From JAJFIE01 sp964344255 (GTDB lineage Bacteria > Pseudomonadota > Alphaproteobacteria > Rhodospirillales > Casp-alpha2), in the NCBI GenBank assembly GCA_964344255.1, contig CAYFMQ010000015.1:7721-71720 (forward strand): 64,000 nucleotides of DNA. The letters are read 5' to 3'. Positions 24,243 through 33,337 of this stretch are shown one piece after another. A program made the translations under genes and the position numbers. Under the pieces are notes generated by a model. That model worked only from the letters and a program-made list of their open reading frames with translations. It made no database searches and was not told where the DNA came from. The number at the start of each line of letters is the position of its first letter. Positions within the stretch are counted from its first letter, which is position 1.

Positions 24243-25080
24243 CGTCCAATCTGGGCTGACAGATGGAACGGCTGGATTCGATCCGGATAAAGTCGACGAT
24301 TTCCATGATCGGTTCGACGGTCGGGAAAAGTTCCGCAACGTCGTCCAGCCTTTCGGACAGGGTGCCTTCCTGAGCGAAAATCAGTCGATAGGCCTTTCTG
24401 AGATCATGGATGACCTCACGCGAGAAATTGCGGCGTTTGAGGCCAACCAGGTTGAGACTCGATAAATGGGCGCGATTACCCGTCACTGATCCATAAGGAA
24501 TGACATCGTTTTCCACGCCGCTCATCCCGCCGACCATGGCATGGCGGCCNNNNNNNNNNNNNNNNNNNNNNNNNNNNNNNNNNNNNNNNNNNNNNNNNNN
24601 NNNNNNNNNNNNNNNNNNNNNNNNNNNNNNNNNNNNNNNNNNNNNNNNNNNNNNNNNNNNNNNNNNNNNNNNNNNNNNNNNNNNNNNNAGGATGACATTG
24701 TCGCTGATCTTGCAATCATGCGCGACATGGGCTCCGACCATGAACAGGCAGTTGTTGCCGATGGAGGTCAGCATACCGCCGCCTTCCGTGCCGGGATTGA
24801 GAGTTACATGTTCGCGAATAACATTGTTGCAGCCAATTTCAAGGCGTGACGGCTCGCCATGATATTTCAGATCCTGTGGCGGATGTCCGACGGATGCAAA
24901 CGGGAAGATTCTCGTGTTGGATCCGACTTTCGTAATACCGGAGACGACGGCATGGGATATCATTTCGACGCCGTCGCCAAGCTCGACTTCCGGACCGACC
25001 GTACAATAAGGGCCGATGGAAACATTATCACCGATCGTTGCGCCATCCTCGATAATGGCTGTGGGATGTATCGTGCTCAT
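24232..25080 (-). CDS. lpxA: UDP-N-acetylglucosamine acyltransferase (contains assembly gap)
   Basis: Adds the first acyl chain in lipid A synthesis. The left-handed beta-helix N-terminal part shows many hexapeptide repeats (HPTAIIEDGATIGDNVSIGP). SVGHPPQDLKYHGEPS and GAHVAHDCKISDNVI match the active-site region, with the catalytic His in AHVAHDC. A 139-base N run at 24550-24688 removes the middle, about 47 codons as drawn, where E. coli LpxA has 31. The frame is kept across the gap. The C-terminal helical part (GLKRRNFSREVIHDLRKAYR) is intact. It overlaps fabZ by 4 bases and lpxI by 11. Confidence 0.93.
   Translation of the reverse strand: MSTIHPTAIIEDGATIGDNVSIGPYCTVGPEVELGDGVEMISHAVVSGITKVGSNTRIFPFASVGHPPQDLKYHGEPSRLEIGCNNVIREHVTLNPGTEGGGMLTSIGNNCLFMVGAHVAHDCKISDNVIXXXXXXXXXXXXXXXXXXXXXXXXXXXXXXXXXXXXXXXXXXXXXXXGRHAMVGGMSGVENDVIPYGSVTGNRAHLSSLNLVGLKRRNFSREVIHDLRKAYRLIFAQEGTLSERLDDVAELFPTVEPIMEIVDFIRIESSRSICQPRLDDAA
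24550..24688. other. Assembly gap (139 N) inside lpxA
   Basis: 139 consecutive N. Comparison with E. coli LpxA recalled from memory suggests about 93 bases should be missing, so the gap length is probably an estimate. Confidence 0.99.
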
Positions 25081-25550
25081 GTTCGTTCTACAATCATGGC
25101 TGAAAAAACGGCTTCCGCTTTTAACACGTCACCGACCTTGGCCTCACCTTTAAATTTCCAGACATTTCCCCTCGCCTTCAGTTTTTCCACATGGAACTCG
25201 ACGGTATCGCCAGGCACGACGGGTTTGCGAAAACGGGCTGAATCGACGGTCATGAAGTAGACAAGCGGCGTCTGGTCCGTACCCTCGTGGCCCGCCATAA
25301 CCGTGACACCGGCTGTTTGAGCCATCGCTTCGACAAGCAGGACGCCCGGCATAATCGGCTGACCAGGGAAGTGGCCTTCAAAAAAAGGCTCATTGATCGT
25401 AACGTTCTTGATTCCGATAGAGCGCTCGCCCGGAATGATTGCCGTTACCTTATCGATAAACAGAAAAGGATACCGATGCGGTATCAGTTCCATGATTTTG
25501 GTCGTGTCGAATTCAAGCAAGGTTTCATCCATAGACGCTACATCATCCAT
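25077..25550 (-). CDS. fabZ: 3-hydroxyacyl-ACP dehydratase FabZ
   Basis: Dehydrates 3-hydroxyacyl-ACP in fatty acid elongation. The 157-residue hot-dog-fold protein has LIPHRYPFLFIDKV near residues 22-35, then the active-site helix GHFPGQPIMPGVLLVEAMAQ, in which H60 and E74 correspond to the catalytic His/Glu pair. PGDTVEFHVE and GNVWKFKGEAKV complete the fold. It overlaps lpxD by 8 bases and lpxA by 4. Placement among lpx genes reflects competition for the same 3-hydroxyacyl-ACP pool. Confidence 0.95.
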   Translation of the reverse strand: MDDVASMDETLLEFDTTKIMELIPHRYPFLFIDKVTAIIPGERSIGIKNVTINEPFFEGHFPGQPIMPGVLLVEAMAQTAGVTVMAGHEGTDQTPLVYFMTVDSARFRKPVVPGDTVEFHVEKLKARGNVWKFKGEAKVGDVLKAEAVFSAMIVERT

Positions 25551-26574
25551 CTATTTTTCCCTTCTTTTTTCCCATCCTTCGCAGGGCGGACATGCTCCGA
25601 AGCCATTCTTTCATTGGTTGCGCCGGGGTTCCTCCCATTTTTGCACCGGGATCGACGTCAGCTATGATACCACTTTTAGCGGCAATTTGGGCGCCGTCGC
25701 CTATTTTCAAATGGCCTGCAATGCCCACCTGCCCTCCCAGAACGACAAAATTACCCAATTCCGTGCTGCCGGATACGCCGACCTGGGAAACAACGACACA
25801 ACCGGCGCCAATGCGGACATTATGACCGAGTTGTACCAGATTATCGATTTTACTGCCGGCCCCGATAACCGTATCCGGCCCCGTCCCGCGGTCAATCGTC
25901 GAATTGGCGCCGATTTCAACGTCATCCATGACAAGCACGCGGCCAAGCTGGGGAACCTTCAGGTGCCCTTGGGCTCCCATGGCGAATCCGAAACCGTCCT
26001 GGCCGATGCGAACGCCTGGGTGAATGATCACGCGATCACCAACTTCACAATGCTGCAACGTTACATTTGAAAAGATCCGGCAGTTTTCACCAACCCTGAC
26101 GGCAGGGTAAATCGTCGTATTGGCGTCAATCTTACAGCCTGAACCGATTTCCACTTTTTCGGATATGACGGCATTGGGGCCGATATGAACGTTTTCACCT
26201 AATATGGCGTCTTCCGAAACATGGGCTGAGGGATGAATGAAACTTCCATGCTTTTCCACCGGATAAAATGCCGATGCAACACGCGCATAGGCACGGTATG
26301 GCTCATTCGTTATCAGAAGCGACATCGTGTCTGGAGCCTGTTTTTCATACTCAGGGCGAACAAGGCAGGCGCCGGCGGAAGACCTGGTGAATTCTTTCAC
26401 ATAGAGCTTGTTGTCAAGAAAGCTCACGGTATCGGCCTGGGCGGAGGACAAGGGGGCAACATCAGTGAACTGCCCGTCATCCTGTGTGTTTGATACCAGT
26501 TCGGCCTCGGCAATATCTGCTAGTTCACGGAGAGTGAATGGCCCCGCCCGGTTGAAAAAACGAGGGTCCGCCAT
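25543..26574 (-). CDS. lpxD: UDP-3-O-(3-hydroxyacyl)glucosamine N-acyltransferase
   Basis: Adds the second, N-linked 3-hydroxyacyl chain in lipid A synthesis. The 343-residue protein has an N-terminal uridine-binding domain (residues 1-105), then a long hexapeptide-repeat beta-helix from IHPSAHVSEDAILGENVHIGP onward. The active-site loop QDGFGFAMGAQGHLKVPQLG is visible near residues 190-210, and the catalytic His is expected in LVQLGHNVRIG. The C-terminus ends in a short basic helix. It overlaps fabZ by 8 bases and follows skp by 2 bases, consistent with one operon. Confidence 0.95.
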   Translation of the reverse strand: MADPRFFNRAGPFTLRELADIAEAELVSNTQDDGQFTDVAPLSSAQADTVSFLDNKLYVKEFTRSSAGACLVRPEYEKQAPDTMSLLITNEPYRAYARVASAFYPVEKHGSFIHPSAHVSEDAILGENVHIGPNAVISEKVEIGSGCKIDANTTIYPAVRVGENCRIFSNVTLQHCEVGDRVIIHPGVRIGQDGFGFAMGAQGHLKVPQLGRVLVMDDVEIGANSTIDRGTGPDTVIGAGSKIDNLVQLGHNVRIGAGCVVVSQVGVSGSTELGNFVVLGGQVGIAGHLKIGDGAQIAAKSGIIADVDPGAKMGGTPAQPMKEWLRSMSALRRMGKKKGKIDG

Positions 26575-26576
26575 TG

Positions 26577-27158
26577 TCAGTTGCCTGGTGGCGGAACAAC
26601 GACGTTTGGTATTTTCTTGTTCAACCGTTCAATGACTTCTGCCGTTATTTCCAGCGATCGGGCCGCCAGGATCGTTTGCCCGCGCTGAAGCACGAGGATT
26701 ATGCCTCTTTCACTGGCTATCTCAGCAATAACCTCATTCAGGGCTTTCTGGACTTCAACCATCGCCGTGTCGCGTAACTGGTCAAGTTCCTGGCGTCTTT
26801 TTTGTACCAGGCGCTGTACTTCAGCCAGGCGGGTTTCAAATTTCTTGCGTTCTTCGGCAAATGCGTCCGGCGTCAGGATCGTCCGTTGCCGGGCCAACTC
26901 CTGATTTGCCGCCCGAAGTTGTTCTTCTTCCTGTTGAATCTGTGCTTGGAATCCGGACCGGTAATTGGATATCTGCCCACGGATGCTTTCCATGCCTGTT
27001 GACTGCTGTCGCACGGCTTTCATATCGATAATCGCTATCGGCAAACCAGGAACGCTCGCCGCTGGTTGTTCCTCCTGCGCCTGCAGGGGCTGTGCCATGC
27101 CAAACAACAGGATTGTTAGCGTTGCAAACAGGAAAACAAATGAATGAAGCGTTCTCAC
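26577..27158 (-). CDS. skp: OmpH/Skp-family periplasmic chaperone
   Basis: Holds unfolded outer-membrane proteins in the periplasm for delivery to BamA. The signal peptide is MRTLHSFVFLFATLTILLFG and ends near QAQ (residue 28). The mature protein begins with the family strand PIAIIDMKAVRQQS. Residues 65-150 are a long charged coiled coil (QQEEEQLRAANQELARQR) that forms the tentacles of the trimer. GIILVLQRGQTILAARSLEIT closes the body domain. The length of 193 residues is normal. It lies 9 bases after bamA and 2 before lpxD. Confidence 0.93.
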   Translation of the reverse strand: MRTLHSFVFLFATLTILLFGMAQPLQAQEEQPAASVPGLPIAIIDMKAVRQQSTGMESIRGQISNYRSGFQAQIQQEEEQLRAANQELARQRTILTPDAFAEERKKFETRLAEVQRLVQKRRQELDQLRDTAMVEVQKALNEVIAEIASERGIILVLQRGQTILAARSLEITAEVIERLNKKIPNVVVPPPGN

Positions 27159-27167
27159 AGATTTCTC

Positions 27168-29462
27168 CTAGAATCGCGTTCCAAAGTTAACACGCACAGT
27201 TTCCGTTTTATCAAAACTTTCCTTCAACACAGGAAAGCCCATATCAAGGCCGATTGGGCCAAAAGGCGAGCCCCAGGTAATGCCGGCACCCACAGACATA
27301 CGAATACTGCCGGTGTCCTCAATTGATGATCCACTATCCGCCAATTGGCCGGAACTGCCGAAGTCGGTGAACATTCTGCCAAGAATACTCAGTTCCGTTG
27401 GTAGGCCAAGGGGGAATTTCACCTCGGCGCTTCCCGTATACATCCATTCTCCGCCAAGCGCATCCTCAGTTGACGTATCACGTGGGCCGACGCCCGAGCT
27501 TTCAAATCCCCTCAGGTTGCTGCCGCCAATGAAAAAGCGGTCCAGTAGTTTTACGTCTTCGCCAAGACCGGTAATAAGTCCAATCCGGCCGGTCAGCCCA
27601 AGGATGTAATCGCCACGACTTAAATCATAGTACTGACCGCCACTCACGGTGTTTCTTATGTAGTGTGTCGTCCCGCCGAGGCCTGCCAGATCATTGATCA
27701 TACGAACGTAGTATCCCTTGGTCGGATTGAGAGTGCTGTCTCTCAGGTCGTATGTGAGCGTGTGGGACAGTTCGGAAAGGGTTTCCTCTCCTTCCTGCGC
27801 CTGGATGAAAATTGAGGCATCGCTATCGACATCCGTGACTTCCTGAATGCTGAACGAATAATTCCAACGTTGGCTCAACTGCTCGGTTATGGGATATCCC
27901 GTTCGCAGGCCAAATCCGAGTGTTTCAGATTCAAAGGAGCTTTCGTCACTGCTGTCTTTAATACGGCGGTATATGTCGAAACCGGCGCTGACATCGCGAT
28001 CAAGAAAGTACGGTTCCGTGAAAGACAGGTTGATCTGACTTGCTTCTGCGGCTGCGCGTACACTCAAGTTAAGTCTCTGTCCAAGGCCCAGGAGGTTTCT
28101 TTCGCTTATGCTGACTTCTGCGAGTGGGCCTTCATCCGTGGAAAAGCCGGCTCCGAAGCTGAGATTGCCGGTTGATTTCTCTTCAACTTCCACCCGAATG
28201 GTCGTCTGGTCAGGTTCGCTTCCAGGAAGACGTTCAACATTAACGGTTTCAAAAAAGTTCAGGTTCTGCAGGCGTTGGCGCGAACGGCGAAGTTTTGCTG
28301 AATTAAAAGCATCCCCTTCCACGAGCCGGAATTCACGGCGAATAACCTTATCGACGGTCCGGACGTTACCAATAATATCGATCCGTTCGACGAACACCCG
28401 TGGACCTTCGTTGATCTCATAAACAACATCGATGATTTTTTCCGTCCTATTGCGGTTAAGACGGGGACGGACGTCTACGAAGGCATACCCAAGCGTACCG
28501 ACGCTGTCAGTCAGGGCTTCAACCGTTTCATCGATATTGTCAGAGCTATACCAATCACCCGTCGTTTGTTCGATTTCCGCTTTCAGGGATTCCCCGTCCA
28601 GATCGCGGAGCCTGGCTTCCACGTCGATGGCGCCAAATTTGTAACGATCACCTTCATCGACCGTATAAGTGACAAAGAATTCCTGCTTGTTCGGCGTTAG
28701 TTCAGCAACGGCGGAAATGACCCTGAAATCAGCATATCCTTCACTCAGGTAAAAACGACGCAATAGCTCCCTGTCCAAGGTCAAGCGGTCGGGATCATAA
28801 ACATCATCTGATGACAGGAACCTGTACCAACGCGTTTCTTTCGTCTGGATGACTTCTCTCAGGTCGCCATCGTCAAACTCGCGGTTCCCGACAAAGCGGA
28901 TTGTACGTATTTCCGTCGGTTCGCCTTCGGTGATTTCAAAAACGAGATCGATCCGATTCTGCGGCAGTTGAATAACCTTGGGCTCAACCGTAGCGGCAAA
29001 ACGGCCGAGGCGGCGATAAAGGGTCAGGATTCTCTGGACATCATTCTGAACTTTCGTCCGCGTATAAATAACGCGGGGCCTGAGTGTCACTTCCGGCTCG
29101 ATACGTTCATCGTCCACATCAAAATTACCCTCGAAGGCGATCCTGTTGATGATGGGATTTTCAATCACCATAACAACGAGAGCGTCTCCCTGTTTTTTGA
29201 AGCTGACATCTGAAAACAGGCCGGTTGCAAACAGGCTTTTCAGGGAACGATCTATTCGTCCGGCGTCAAAATTATCCCCTTCCCTGACCAGCAGGTAGGA
29301 TCGAACGGTTTCAGGTTCAATTCGCTTGGCGCCTTCGATCACAATGCTTTCGATTACAGGCGCAGATTGGGCAAGTTGCGCTCTAGTATCGTCCGACGCT
29401 GCCATTTGTGGCGTCAGGAGCAAACCGAAAAGAGTCAACACAATTGTAATGCGGCGTAGCAT
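27168..29462 (-). CDS. bamA: Outer membrane protein assembly factor BamA
   Basis: Inserts beta-barrel proteins into the outer membrane. The 764-residue protein has a signal peptide (residues 1-22), then about five POTRA domains starting at VIESIVIEGAKRIEPETVRSY, and a 16-strand barrel from about residue 440. The barrel part shows ISERNLLGLGQRLN, the lid-loop region FFIGGSNLRGFESSGVGPRD with the conserved RGF, and ends in VRVNFGTRF, whose terminal Phe is the beta-signal. It follows rseP and precedes skp on the same strand. Length and order are normal for alphaproteobacteria. Confidence 0.96.
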   Translation of the reverse strand: MLRRITIVLTLFGLLLTPQMAASDDTRAQLAQSAPVIESIVIEGAKRIEPETVRSYLLVREGDNFDAGRIDRSLKSLFATGLFSDVSFKKQGDALVVMVIENPIINRIAFEGNFDVDDERIEPEVTLRPRVIYTRTKVQNDVQRILTLYRRLGRFAATVEPKVIQLPQNRIDLVFEITEGEPTEIRTIRFVGNREFDDGDLREVIQTKETRWYRFLSSDDVYDPDRLTLDRELLRRFYLSEGYADFRVISAVAELTPNKQEFFVTYTVDEGDRYKFGAIDVEARLRDLDGESLKAEIEQTTGDWYSSDNIDETVEALTDSVGTLGYAFVDVRPRLNRNRTEKIIDVVYEINEGPRVFVERIDIIGNVRTVDKVIRREFRLVEGDAFNSAKLRRSRQRLQNLNFFETVNVERLPGSEPDQTTIRVEVEEKSTGNLSFGAGFSTDEGPLAEVSISERNLLGLGQRLNLSVRAAAEASQINLSFTEPYFLDRDVSAGFDIYRRIKDSSDESSFESETLGFGLRTGYPITEQLSQRWNYSFSIQEVTDVDSDASIFIQAQEGEETLSELSHTLTYDLRDSTLNPTKGYYVRMINDLAGLGGTTHYIRNTVSGGQYYDLSRGDYILGLTGRIGLITGLGEDVKLLDRFFIGGSNLRGFESSGVGPRDTSTEDALGGEWMYTGSAEVKFPLGLPTELSILGRMFTDFGSSGQLADSGSSIEDTGSIRMSVGAGITWGSPFGPIGLDMGFPVLKESFDKTETVRVNFGTRF

Positions 29463-29493
29463 GCCTGCCCTATCTATTAATTATTATTACGAA

Positions 29494-30624
29494 TCAAGTT
29501 ACTAGGTTTTTAAGAAACTCGATAACCCTAAAATGTTCAAGATCGTTCCAGGTCACGAAAACGAAGATGAGAATTAGCAGAATCAGACCAAAACCGAAAC
29601 CGTATTCTTGCGCTTTCGGACCCAGGGGGCGGCCGCGAATGAATTCGGCTGCATAAAATACCAGGTGCCCGCCATCCAGCATGGGGATCGGAAACAGGTT
29701 GATAAGGCCTAGATTGACCGACAAGGCCGCCATGAAGACGATCAGGTTGATTATGCCGCCTTGCGCCATATCGCCGGAAAGCTGGGCAATTCTCAACGGC
29801 CCGCCCAGTTCCTCGGTGCCGCGTTCGCCTGAAAACATATCGCCGAGATAGCCGAGAATACCCGTTATCATGCCGACTGTACGCTCCACACCGAACCAGG
29901 CGGCTGCAAGGAAGTTTTCACGAATGTAATTAATCTGTTCGGGATCGGGCGATACGCCAAGCTGGCCAATCTGTTCGCCACTGGCGTCTGTAATTGCCCT
30001 TGGCGTCACGGCGAGTTCAAGAACCTGATCGTTTCTCACGATCTCAAGGATCAGTGTCGTTTCCGGGTTTTCACGGACGATATGCTGTAAGTCCGTAAAA
30101 AGTTCGATTGTTTCGCCGTTGATGCCGGTAATCGTGTCGCCACTGACAAGTCCACCCTGCTCCGCCGGGCTTTCAGGCATAATATTGCCGACGCCGGCCT
30201 TGGGCACGGGAGAGCCGACAATCCAGGCGAGTAACGCAAAGACAACAATGGCGAATATAAAGTTGGCTAACGGACCGGCCGCCACGATGGCTGTGCGTTT
30301 GGCCAGGCTCTTGTGGGCGAAAGAGACGCTTTTTTCCTCAAACGTCAGTTCACGCTCTTCTTCATTATCGCCGTCTTTCGTCGTCTCGCCTTCGCCGAAC
30401 ATCTTGACGTAACCGCCAAGGGGGATGGCGCTGATCTTCCAGCGTGTGCCGACCTTATTGGTCCAACCGTAGATTTCCGGACCGAAACCGATGGAAAACA
30501 CTTCGACGCGCACGCCGCTTTTCCTAGCGACCCAGTAATGGCCCCATTCATGGACATAAACCAATATCGTCAACACCACGAGGAACGGGATGACGTAAGT
30601 CCAGGTAAAATTGATCAATTCCAT
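29494..30624 (-). CDS. rseP: Site-2 metalloprotease RseP
   Basis: Intramembrane zinc protease that cleaves anti-sigma factors or signal-peptide remnants. The 376-residue protein has the HEWGH zinc motif at residues 25-29 within the first helix, a single PDZ domain around residues 115-215 (GNIMPESPAEQGGLVSGDTI) and a second metal motif LINLFPIPMLDGG near residue 310. E. coli RseP has two PDZ domains; one is common in alphaproteobacteria. About four membrane helices are visible. It sits between dxr and bamA, the usual place. Confidence 0.95.
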   Translation of the reverse strand: MELINFTWTYVIPFLVVLTILVYVHEWGHYWVARKSGVRVEVFSIGFGPEIYGWTNKVGTRWKISAIPLGGYVKMFGEGETTKDGDNEEERELTFEEKSVSFAHKSLAKRTAIVAAGPLANFIFAIVVFALLAWIVGSPVPKAGVGNIMPESPAEQGGLVSGDTITGINGETIELFTDLQHIVRENPETTLILEIVRNDQVLELAVTPRAITDASGEQIGQLGVSPDPEQINYIRENFLAAAWFGVERTVGMITGILGYLGDMFSGERGTEELGGPLRIAQLSGDMAQGGIINLIVFMAALSVNLGLINLFPIPMLDGGHLVFYAAEFIRGRPLGPKAQEYGFGFGLILLILIFVFVTWNDLEHFRVIEFLKNLVT

Positions 30625-30676
30625 GAAGGTCGCCTTTTCAGGGTGAGTCGTTTATTCGTCATTATTGATACAGAAG

Positions 30677-31891
30677 CTATCTAGCGATGAATTTAGATTT
30701 TATTAAGGCATCGGCAAGCGAGCGGGCTTTTTCATCGATAAAGTATACATCTTCAAGGTTTTCGATGGCGGACGGTGTCATGTCGTCCAGAACGCCGGTA
30801 ATGATCCGAGTAATGTCGAGAAACCCGATGGCGCCATTCAGGAAATGGGCCACGGCGACCTCGTTGGCGGCATTCATGGCGCAAGCACGGCAGCCACCAT
30901 TAAGCAAGGCTTCCCGGGCCATGGAAATAGCCGGAAAACGCTCGTTATCCGGTTCTTCGAATGTCAGTTTGGCAATATCCGCCAAATCAAGCCTTGGAGA
31001 CGGCGTGGTGACGCGAGACGGCCAGGCCAGGGCATAGGCAATGGGGGTGCGCATATCCGGCGTGCCGAGCTGTGCCAGGACGGAGCCGTCGAAATAACCG
31101 ACCATGGAATGGATGACAGACTGCGGGTGGACCAGGATATCGATCTGGTCAGCGCCGACGGGAAACAGGTGATGAGCCTCGATAAGTTCCAGCCCCTTGT
31201 TCATCATGGTTGCTGAATCAACGGATATTTTTGCTCCCATGGACCAGTTAGGGTGCGCGACAGCCTGCTCCGGGGTTGCCCGCTCCATTTCCTCTTTGCT
31301 CCAGGTCCTGAAAGGGCCACCTGATGCGGTCAGGATGATTTTTTCGACATCGTCGGCGTTGTCGAAATCGAACACCTGGTAAATAGCGTTGTGTTCTGAA
31401 TCGACAGGCAGCAACTTCGCCGCATTGTCGTTGACCTCATGCATGAACAGGTCGCCTGCGCTGACCAGGCATTCCTTGTTGGCAAGTCCTACTTCTGCGC
31501 CACGGCGAACGGCGGCGAGCGTCGGTTCCAGGCCGGCTGCGCCGACGATGCCGGCCATGACGAAATCGCTTTCCAGCTTGGCGGCTTCGACAACGGCTTT
31601 GCGGCCTGCCGCCACTTCGACGCCAGATCCGCTCAACGCCTCTTTAAGCAGGACGTAAAGTGATTCATCGGCGACGACGGCAAGCGTCGCCTTCAGGCGC
31701 TTTGCCTGTTCAGCCAGCAGCGTTATGTTCCTGTTCGCCGTCAGGGCCCTGACGGAAAACCGTTCAGGCGAGCGTTCGATCAGGTCAACGGTATTGCAGC
31801 CAATAGAACCGGTGGAGCCGAGAATGCTTACCGACTTTTCACGGTGCGTTTTCGGAACGCTCTGGTCGTTCGATACAACGCTCAAAACCAT
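30677..31891 (-). CDS. dxr: 1-deoxy-D-xylulose 5-phosphate reductoisomerase
   Basis: Second step of the MEP isoprenoid pathway. NADPH binding is seen in SVSILGSTGSIGCNTVDLI near residues 21-39. The substrate and metal site is seen in LLPVDSEHNAIYQ (residues ~160-172) and in GAKISVDSATMMNKGLELIE near residues 220-239. TASGGPFR is the flexible loop. The length of 404 residues is normal. The ATG at 31891 overlaps the cdsA stop by 10 bases. It feeds isoprenoid precursors to uppS, which lies two genes upstream. Confidence 0.95.
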   Translation of the reverse strand: MVLSVVSNDQSVPKTHREKSVSILGSTGSIGCNTVDLIERSPERFSVRALTANRNITLLAEQAKRLKATLAVVADESLYVLLKEALSGSGVEVAAGRKAVVEAAKLESDFVMAGIVGAAGLEPTLAAVRRGAEVGLANKECLVSAGDLFMHEVNDNAAKLLPVDSEHNAIYQVFDFDNADDVEKIILTASGGPFRTWSKEEMERATPEQAVAHPNWSMGAKISVDSATMMNKGLELIEAHHLFPVGADQIDILVHPQSVIHSMVGYFDGSVLAQLGTPDMRTPIAYALAWPSRVTTPSPRLDLADIAKLTFEEPDNERFPAISMAREALLNGGCRACAMNAANEVAVAHFLNGAIGFLDITRIITGVLDDMTPSAIENLEDVYFIDEKARSLADALIKSKFIAR

Positions 31892-32553
31892 GGGCTATTT
31901 CCACCTAGTATGCCGATCCCGGAAATGGCCATAAACAGGCTCGCCGCCATGAGACCGTCGATGCGGTCAAGTATACCACCATGGCCAGGGATGATCACGC
32001 CACTGTCTTTTACATCAAAGCGCCGTTTGGCGAAAGATTCCGCCAAATCGCCGAGTTGCGATATGCCGCCCGTAACGGCGCCGACGAAGGCCAGTTTGAT
32101 AGGCTCGATTTCAGGAAAAAGCACGTAAAAAATACCCCCAGCGGCTCCTGAAGCGACAAGCGCGCCGACAAAGCCGGCCCAGGTCTTGTTGGGGCTGATG
32201 CGGGGCGCCAGCTTCGGTCCGCCGATCAGGCTGCCCGCAAGGTAGGCTCCCGTATCCGCCAGCCACACCGTTACGAACAGGAACAAGACGACAGGCCACC
32301 CGGCCGCATCCTCCCTGAGCTGCGCCAGTGAAATGCAGGCTGCCAGGATATAGACGGAGCCGAAAACGAGCCAGCTCAAGCGTTCTGTGCCGCCGGTGTC
32401 GCCGGAACGGGTTAACCTGATCCATTCAAAGAGCGCGATCAGAGCGCCCAGCGCAACCAGCCCCGTGAACCACAGACCGCCTGCGTAGACACACAGCAAA
32501 ACGATAGGTGCCAGGACCAACGCGGATAGGATACGGAGAATGACGGGGGGCAC
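31882..32553 (-). CDS. cdsA: Phosphatidate cytidylyltransferase
   Basis: Makes CDP-diacylglycerol from phosphatidate and CTP in the inner membrane. The signature SFAKRRFDVKDSGVIIPGHG then GILDRIDGL matches the CDS pattern near residues 171-200. About seven helices are visible. I place the start at the GTG at 32553 (MPPVILRILSALVL), where similarity begins; this gives 223 residues. A frame extended to 32709 overlaps most of the uppS C-terminus and has no family similarity. It overlaps dxr by 10 bases and starts 27 bases upstream of the uppS stop position, so those two genes abut closely. Confidence 0.92.
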   Translation of the reverse strand: MPPVILRILSALVLAPIVLLCVYAGGLWFTGLVALGALIALFEWIRLTRSGDTGGTERLSWLVFGSVYILAACISLAQLREDAAGWPVVLFLFVTVWLADTGAYLAGSLIGGPKLAPRISPNKTWAGFVGALVASGAAGGIFYVLFPEIEPIKLAFVGAVTGGISQLGDLAESFAKRRFDVKDSGVIIPGHGGILDRIDGLMAASLFMAISGIGILGGNSPWF

Positions 32554-32579
32554 GGGTAAGTCCAGTAAAACCAGTGATA

Positions 32580-33320
32580 TCAGGCGCTTGTCGCGCCAAA
32601 CCGGCGTTCCCGGCTGGAGAAGTCGTTCAGCGCCTGGCTCAGGTGGTCTGCATCGAAATCGGGCCACAATACATCGAGGAAAACAAGTTCGGCATAGGCC
32701 AGCTGCCACAACAGGAAGTTGGAAATGCGGCGCTCGCCGCTGGTGCGGATCAGCAGGTCCGGGTCCGGTATGTCATGGGTGAACAGGTGCGAAGCGATGA
32801 TTTCCTCGGTTATGACGTCTGGTGAGAGTTTCCCGTCGGCAACTTCACCGGCGATGGACCTGAGCGCACTCGCCAGTTCCGCCCGTCCACCATAGCTCAA
32901 TGCCAGGATCAGCGTCAGGTCCGTGTTCGCCGCCGTTTGCTGTTCGGCGTCGGAAATCATGGTGACGATATCCTTGTCAAGGCGCGAACGATCGCCGATC
33001 ACCTTGAAGCGTACGTTGTTCTTGTGCAGATCGGCGATCTCTTTCTTGAGATAGAACCGGAGCAGCCCCATGAGGTCGCGGACCTCTTCAAGCGGCCGTT
33101 TCCAGTTTTCGGACGAGAACCCGAAGAGCGTCAGGTAGGATATCCCCGCATTCGACGCCGCACGGACCGTGCGGCGCACGGCTTCGGCACCACGGCGATG
33201 CCCTTCCGTACGCGGCAGCCCGCGCGCCCGGGCCCAGCGGCCATTGCCGTCCATGATGATAGCCACATGAACAGGCGGCGTCGGCGTCGTTTCGGCGTGT
33301 GAGAGGTTTGCGGTTTCCAT
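32580..33320 (-). CDS. uppS: Undecaprenyl diphosphate synthase
   Basis: Makes the C55 lipid carrier for peptidoglycan and LPS. The cis-prenyltransferase motifs are complete: HVAIIMDGNGRWARARGLPR (catalytic Asp in MDG), YLTLFGFSSENWKRP, and LLIRTSGERRISNFLLWQLA near residues 190-209. The length of 246 residues is normal. The ATG at 33320 is preferred to the TTG one codon upstream. It lies 17 bases after frr in the same transcript. Confidence 0.95.
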   Translation of the reverse strand: METANLSHAETTPTPPVHVAIIMDGNGRWARARGLPRTEGHRRGAEAVRRTVRAASNAGISYLTLFGFSSENWKRPLEEVRDLMGLLRFYLKKEIADLHKNNVRFKVIGDRSRLDKDIVTMISDAEQQTAANTDLTLILALSYGGRAELASALRSIAGEVADGKLSPDVITEEIIASHLFTHDIPDPDLLIRTSGERRISNFLLWQLAYAELVFLDVLWPDFDADHLSQALNDFSSRERRFGATSA

Positions 33321-33337
33321 CAAGCGTTCACAGGCGA

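Noticed and set aside
25393..26070. 225-codon plus-strand frame opposite fabZ and lpxD
   Set aside because: Antisense of two well-supported genes.
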